This document shows, in pieces, positions 13,324-16,702 of a DNA stretch of 16,702 bases. The position numbers and the translations under genes were made by a program. Where the stretch lies: NCBI GenBank assembly GCA_028280915.1, contig JANQKX010000149.1:1-16702 (forward strand). Reading direction: 5' to 3'. The stretch's first letter is position 1; the number at the start of each line of letters is the position of its first letter. This DNA comes from Kiloniellaceae bacterium. GTDB lineage: Bacteria; Pseudomonadota; Alphaproteobacteria; Kiloniellales; Kiloniellaceae. Below the pieces are notes generated by a model. The model was not told where the DNA came from and ran no database searches. It saw only the letters and a program-made list of their open reading frames with translations.

Positions 13324-13400
13324 TGGTCGGAGCGGCAGGATTTGAACCTGCGACCCCCTGGCCCCCAGCCAGATGCGCTACCAGACTGCGCTACGCTCCG
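13324..13400 (-). tRNA. tRNA-Pro (anticodon GGG), CCA encoded
   Basis: Read on the minus strand, the acceptor arms CGGAGCG and CGCTCCG pair fully and are followed by A and an encoded CCA. The anticodon arm is TCTGG-CTGGGGG-CCAGG, giving GGG at loop positions 3-5. The T arm contains GGTTCAAATCC. The 77 bases fold as a normal cloverleaf and would read CCC and, by wobble, CCU. Its place beside the merR-ihfA-fabH-plsX block is common in alphaproteobacteria. Its 3' end faces the variable block to the left. Confidence 0.96.
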
Positions 13401-13494
13401 AACCCAAGAAATCCCGATCCCGATGGGACCATGGCCCGCGGCAATCATGCCCTGGAGCCAAATCAGCCCGTACCCCCGGTGATCGAGCCGCACT

Positions 13495-13523
13495 TATATA
13501 CAGAGGCTCATGGGACAAAGCAA
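13495..13523 (-). promoter_or_regulatory. Candidate tRNA-Pro promoter
   Basis: On the minus strand, TTGCTT (13523-13518) and TATATA (13500-13495) are 17 bp apart. Transcription would begin near 13488, giving a leader of about 85-90 bases to the tRNA 5' end, to be removed by RNase P. Confidence 0.4.
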
Positions 13524-13618
13524 TGGTCCCCGGCCGCCTCCCGACCGATTTTCTCGCTCAAAAAATGGAATATGTCAGGCGGTAAGCAGCCCGTCCCGTA
13601 ATCAGGCGGAGCAAGGCC

Positions 13619-14038
13619 TCAGTTGGTCACCTTTTTCAGCATGTCCCGCAGTTCGCCCAATTCCTCCAAGAGACCTTCCAGAACCTCCCGGTTTGGTCCG
13701 GGTGACTTTTCTGTCGGGGCCTCGGGTACGACGGTCTTTTCCACGTCCAGGTCCAGCTCGTTTTGCACCGGGAGTTTGCCCCGGCCCTCGCGCAGCAATT
13801 TCTGCACGCCCTTGATGGTGTAGCCATCGCCATAGAGAAGCTGGCGAATCTGGCGCAACAGGTCCACGTCCTCGGGCCGATAGTACCGACGCCCGCCGCC
13901 CCTTTTGAGGGGACGCACCTGGGTGAATTTGGTCTCCCAAAAGCGCAACACGTGTTGCGGCACGTCCAGATCGCTGGAAACTTCACTAATGGTGCGGAAA
14001 GCGGAAGCGGACTTGCTTGCCGAGCGGGTAGCTAACAT
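13619..14038 (-). CDS. MerR-family transcriptional regulator
   Basis: 139 residues. The N-terminal winged helix-turn-helix of the MerR family lies at about 14-82: FRTISEVSSDLDVPQHVLRFWETKFTQVRPLKRGGGRRYYRPEDV, then LLRQIRQLLYGDGYTIKGVQKLLREG. FW instead of YY after the recognition helix, and GGGRRYY in the wing, are typical of the alphaproteobacterial orthologue that follows ihfA. A Pro-rich linker and a short C-terminal coiled helix (REVLEGLLEELGELRDMLKKV) provide dimerisation. No metal-binding cysteines are present, so it is not a mercury-type sensor. The ATG at 14038 has GGAG eight bases upstream. It lies 78 bp after ihfA, probably in the same transcript. The target is unknown. Confidence 0.9.
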   Translation of the reverse strand: MLATRSASKSASAFRTISEVSSDLDVPQHVLRFWETKFTQVRPLKRGGGRRYYRPEDVDLLRQIRQLLYGDGYTIKGVQKLLREGRGKLPVQNELDLDVEKTVVPEAPTEKSPGPNREVLEGLLEELGELRDMLKKVTN

Positions 14039-14116
14039 GTGAGAAACTCCGGATTTTTATTGTTGTGCCGGCCAGGAACGGCTGTGGTGCCAAACACCCT
14101 CGTCACGTTGGACGAA

Positions 14117-14425
14117 CTAGTCGTGTTCGGACAAAGCGCCATTGATCCGGTTTTTCAAGACGTGAGAGGCCCGAAAAACCAAAACGCGTCGCGGCAGGAT
14201 GGGAACTTCTTCACCCGTTTTCGGATTGCGCCCGATACGCTCGCCCTTTTCGCGCACGGAAAAACTGCCGAAGGACGACAGCTTGACCATCTCGCCATCC
14301 ACCAAGGCCTTGGCAATGACATCAAGGACCGATTCGACCAGATCGGCCGATTCGTTGCGAGATAGTCCCACTTCTTGATACACCGCCTCGCTAAGGTCGG
14401 CGCGCGTGACCGTGTGCTCAGCCAT
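14117..14425 (-). CDS. ihfA: Integration host factor alpha subunit
   Basis: DNA-bending nucleoid protein of the HU/IHF family that pairs with IhfB; 102 residues. Features are TRADLSEAVYQEVGLSRNESADLVESVL (dimer helices), VKLSSFGSFSVREKGERIGRNPKTGEEVPI with GRNPKTG at 65-71 (start of the DNA-inserting arm), and RRVLVFRASHVLKNRIN. The alpha rather than beta subunit is supported by the sequence and by the fabH-ihfA-merR order. The ATG at 14425 is preceded by AGAGGACAGGGGG, and a separate promoter lies just upstream. So ihfA-merR can be transcribed independently of plsX-fabH. Confidence 0.95.
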   Translation of the reverse strand: MAEHTVTRADLSEAVYQEVGLSRNESADLVESVLDVIAKALVDGEMVKLSSFGSFSVREKGERIGRNPKTGEEVPILPRRVLVFRASHVLKNRINGALSEHD

Positions 14426-14455
14426 CTTTCCCCCTGTCCTCTATCGCTATATCTT

Positions 14456-14484
14456 AAATTAGCCTAACCCGAAATCTCGGTCAA
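14456..14484 (-). promoter_or_regulatory. Probable ihfA promoter
   Basis: On the minus strand, TTGACC (14484-14479) is 17 bp from TAATTT (14461-14456). The predicted start near 14449 leaves a leader of about 24 bases, ending in a strong ribosome site before the ihfA ATG. Confidence 0.5.
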
Positions 14485-14788
14485 TTATCGTTTTACTTCC
14501 AGGGGATGTGTTGTTTTATTCACATCGATGTAAAACCCGGGGCCAAAACGGCAGGGCACAAAAAAAACCAAGTGGATTGATGCCTTAATTTCAGTGTTTT
14601 GCACAAAGAGATTGCGGCCTGAAGCTCTCTATCAAGCGTCGCTAATAAAGCAAAAATTAAGGCCCGGGTAAGTTCCGGTCCCAAACAAAAAAAGTGTTAG
14701 ATTTTTTTTACAAATCTCAGGCAGGCAGCTCAAGGGCACCGTTCGGCACCCATGATTCTGCCCAAATGGGATGTGTCCCATCCGGGAT
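14485..14788. other. AT-rich intergenic region between fabH and ihfA
   Basis: About 300 bp without a gene. It holds a dyad ATGGGA-TGTG-TCCCAT at 14766-14781 directly behind the fabH stop, a GU-paired GGGTGCCG/CGGTGCCC hairpin on the minus strand near 14730-14750, the candidate terminator at 14687-14717, and a 10-bp palindrome ACATCGATGT near 14521. No clear IHF site matching the full consensus was found. Confidence 0.5.
14687..14717 (-). terminator. Candidate terminator of plsX-fabH
   Basis: On the minus strand, AGATTT and AAATCT pair around a seven-base loop (14717-14699). Seven consecutive T follow after AACAC. The stem is short and AT-only, so it is a weak candidate. Confidence 0.3.
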
Positions 14789-15763
14789 CTACCACCGCAG
14801 CAAAGCCGAGCCCCAGGTGAAACCGCCGCCCATGGCCTCCATGAGGATCATGTCCCCAGGCTGAATTCGACCGTCGTCCACCGCCTCGCACAGCGCCAGC
14901 GGAATGGAGGCCGCGGAGGTATTGGCGTGCTTGTCCACGGTGACCACGACCCGCTCGTCGGGCAGGTTCAAACGCTTGCCCATGGCTTCGATGATGCGCC
15001 GGTTGGCCTGGTGAGGGACCAGCCAATCGATATCGGCCGGGGTTAGCCCGTTGACCTCGAGCGCCGTGTCCACCGCCTCGGACATGCGCACCACCGCGTG
15101 GCGGAACACCTCCCGTCCTTCCATGCGCAAGTGCCCCACCGTCTTGGTCGACGACGGTCCGCCGTCCACGTAAAGGGCGTCATGGAAGCGCCCGTCGGAA
15201 TAGAGGTGGGTGGAGATCACGCCCCGATCTTCGGTGGTGCCTTCCCCTTCCCGGCCTTCCAGGTAAAGGGCGCCGGCGCCGTCGCCAAAGAGCACGCAAG
15301 TGCCCCGATCTTCCCAATCGAGAATTCGGGAAAAGGTCTCCGCGCCGATCACCAGGGCGCTGCGGGCCTGGCCCACACGAATGAAATTGTCCGCCAGGGA
15401 GAGTGCGTAAACAAATCCGCTGCAGACCGCCTGCACGTCAAAGGCAGCACCCCGTGTCGACCCCAAGCCCGCCTGAATGCGGGTGGCGGTGGAGGGAAAG
15501 GTCTCGTCGGGGGTGGAGGTGGCGCAAACGATCAGATCCACCGAATCCGCCGGCACACCGGCCATGTCCAATGCCGCCTGCGCCGCCCGCTGGCCCAGCA
15601 CGGAGGTCAATTCGTCCGCGTCGGCGATGTAACGCTGGGTGATCCCCGTGCGTTTGCGGATCCAATCGTCGGAGGTATCCACCCGTTCCGCCAAGTCTGC
15701 ATTGGTGACCAAACGGCGCGGCAGAGCGGCGCCGCAGCCCAAGGCCATGGCTCGGGTAACCAT
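14789..15763 (-). CDS. fabH: Beta-ketoacyl-ACP synthase III
   Basis: Condenses acetyl-CoA with malonyl-ACP to start fatty acid synthesis; 324 residues. The thiolase-fold triad is visible: Cys114 (VQAVCSGF), His251 (LVPHQANRR) and Asn281 (KHANTSAAS). The N-terminal block LGCGAALPRRLVTN, the segment SDDWIRKRTGI and the C-terminal MGGGFTWGSALLRW complete the family picture. The start is ATG at 15763, which shares its A with the plsX stop (TGATG), so the two are translationally coupled. A TTG directly before it is not needed. An internal ATG six codons in is possible. Located between plsX and ihfA as in many proteobacteria. Confidence 0.97.
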   Translation of the reverse strand: MVTRAMALGCGAALPRRLVTNADLAERVDTSDDWIRKRTGITQRYIADADELTSVLGQRAAQAALDMAGVPADSVDLIVCATSTPDETFPSTATRIQAGLGSTRGAAFDVQAVCSGFVYALSLADNFIRVGQARSALVIGAETFSRILDWEDRGTCVLFGDGAGALYLEGREGEGTTEDRGVISTHLYSDGRFHDALYVDGGPSSTKTVGHLRMEGREVFRHAVVRMSEAVDTALEVNGLTPADIDWLVPHQANRRIIEAMGKRLNLPDERVVVTVDKHANTSAASIPLALCEAVDDGRIQPGDMILMEAMGGGFTWGSALLRW

Positions 15764-16702
15764 CAACCGGTCGCCGCCTGTGCTTTGGGAGAAGAGCGAT
15801 CCAATTCGGAGAAATCCGAGCGAATCTTTTCGATGATTCCGTGCTTTTGCATATCCACCGCCACACCTATTGCGTTGGCAAATCCCAAGGCGTCCGTGCC
15901 ACCATGGCTCTTAACGGCGATGCCGTTCAAGCCCAAAAACATGGCACCGTTATAGCGCCGCGGGTCCACACGTTTGCGCAGTTTCTGCATGGCCGAGCGG
16001 GCCAGCAGATAGCCCAGGCCCGCCATGACCGATGAGCGGAAAGTTTGGCGCACATATTCGTTGATCAGCTTGGCCGTACCCTCGGCCGTCTTCAAGGCCA
16101 CGTTACCGGTAAAACCATCAGTGACCACCACGTCCACCGAACCCTTGGCGATGTCATCACCTTCCACGAAACCGACAAATCGGCCCGGCAGCTGATTGCG
16201 GCGCAAAACCGCGCTGGCCTCGTGCAGGGATTCGTGCCCCTTGATCTCTTCCGCGCCCACGTTCAGCAGGCCGTAGGTCGGTTCCTTGATGCCCAGCACC
16301 GAGCGGGCGAAGGCGTTTCCCATGACCGCAAAATCGATCAGGTTGTCCGCGTCGCAGGTCACGTTGGCGCCCAGGTCGAGCATCACCGTTTCCCCGCGCA
16401 TGGTGGGAAAGAAACTGGCAATGGCCGGCCGGCTGACCCCGGGAAGGGTTTTCAGCACGAATTTCGACATGGCCATCAAGGCGCCCGTGTTCCCGGCCGA
16501 AACCACGCAGGTGGCCTCGCCCTGGCTGACCGCGTTGATCGCCAGGCGCATGCTGGACTGGCGGCCCGAGCGCAAGGCAACGGAGGGCTTCTCGTCACTG
16601 CGCACCACGTCCTCCCGCAGGACGGTGTGCACCGCGTCGACCAGGGCCTGACGGGCCGCGGGGTCGATTTCGGTCTGGATCGGGCCGAGCCGGCTGTCGA
16701 CC
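15763..16702 (-). CDS. plsX: Phosphate acyltransferase PlsX, N-terminus beyond right edge
   Basis: PlsX converts acyl-ACP and phosphate to acyl-phosphate, the acyl donor for PlsY in membrane phospholipid synthesis. About 312 residues are visible of an expected 340-360; the frame is open to the right edge, so the start is outside. Conserved blocks are SDEKPSVALRSGRQSSMRLAI, EATCVVSAGNTGALMAMSKFVLKTLPGVSRPAIASFFP, LDLGANVTCDADNLIDFAVMGNAFA, VEGDDIAKGSVDVVVTDGFTGNVALKTAEG and YNGAMFLGLNGIAVKSHGGTDALGFANAI. An in-frame GTG at 16632 is internal to the family alignment and is not the start. The stop overlaps the fabH ATG. Confidence 0.97.
   Translation of the reverse strand, partial: VDSRLGPIQTEIDPAARQALVDAVHTVLREDVVRSDEKPSVALRSGRQSSMRLAINAVSQGEATCVVSAGNTGALMAMSKFVLKTLPGVSRPAIASFFPTMRGETVMLDLGANVTCDADNLIDFAVMGNAFARSVLGIKEPTYGLLNVGAEEIKGHESLHEASAVLRRNQLPGRFVGFVEGDDIAKGSVDVVVTDGFTGNVALKTAEGTAKLINEYVRQTFRSSVMAGLGYLLARSAMQKLRKRVDPRRYNGAMFLGLNGIAVKSHGGTDALGFANAIGVAVDMQKHGIIEKIRSDFSELDRSSPKAQAATG

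Noticed and set aside
13158..13493. Minus-strand 111-codon frame containing VAQSGSASGWGPGGRRFKSC
   Set aside because: This is the translated tRNA-Pro, a familiar false protein.

Overview
The window looks like a chromosomal segment of a GC-rich alphaproteobacterium, most likely in or near the Rhodospirillales. The grounds are the conserved order plsX-fabH-ihfA-merR-tRNA-Pro(GGG), an rpsI with a long N-terminal extension, a class I polyhydroxyalkanoate synthase, and an alphaproteobacterial-type OmpA-like lipoprotein with an altered peptidoglycan-binding motif. The family calls are recognitions made by eye. The lineage is inference.

Layout, left to right. (1) 1-1257, minus strand: the N-terminal part of homoserine dehydrogenase runs off the left edge, preceded by an OmpA-domain lipoprotein. 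(2) 1366-3743: class I PHA synthase phaC on plus, converging on a gamma-carbonic-anhydrase-like hexapeptide-repeat protein. A perfectly abutting 14-bp tandem repeat lies upstream of phaC. (3) 3820-4970, minus: the rplM-rpsI ribosomal protein operon, with a good intrinsic terminator behind it and a promoter in front. A strong terminator-like hairpin sits at the very start of its predicted leader. (4) 5072-6431: a PaaI-type hotdog thioesterase divergent from an ECHDC3-like crotonase that lacks both catalytic glutamates. (5) 6498-9522, plus: a tight three-gene run (MscS-type channel, CoA-binding-domain protein, O-acetylhomoserine sulfhydrylase), each junction being an ATGA overlap.

(6) 9533-13323 is the least ordinary part. 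It holds a SAM-dependent methyltransferase of unknown substrate divergent from an ArsI/CadI-type metal or organoarsenical enzyme, with a perfect 22-bp palindrome between them. Next come an AT-rich gene-free block of about 360 bp, a small conserved-looking protein of unknown role, and an unrecognised two-gene unit on minus (a one-helix membrane protein followed by a 304-residue helical soluble protein). About 430 bp of apparently non-coding DNA lead up to the 3' end of tRNA-Pro. This block sits between two core regions and may be lineage-specific. I see no transposase, integrase, CRISPR array or toxin-antitoxin pair.

(7) 13324-16702, minus: tRNA-Pro(GGG), a MerR-family regulator, ihfA, fabH and the C-terminal three quarters of plsX. 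plsX and fabH overlap at TGATG and supply the first steps of phospholipid and fatty acid synthesis. ihfA has its own good promoter.

Functional links: PhaC, thioesterase, crotonase, FabH and PlsX all act on acyl-thioesters or acyl-phosphate, but they are in separate transcription units. Homoserine dehydrogenase and MetY both belong to the homoserine/methionine pathway and are also in separate units. The most interesting observations are the hairpin at the rplM-rpsI transcription start, the catalytically altered crotonase, the arsI/methyltransferase palindrome, and the unknown two-gene unit at 11778-12891. No complete novel system can be demonstrated from sequence alone.
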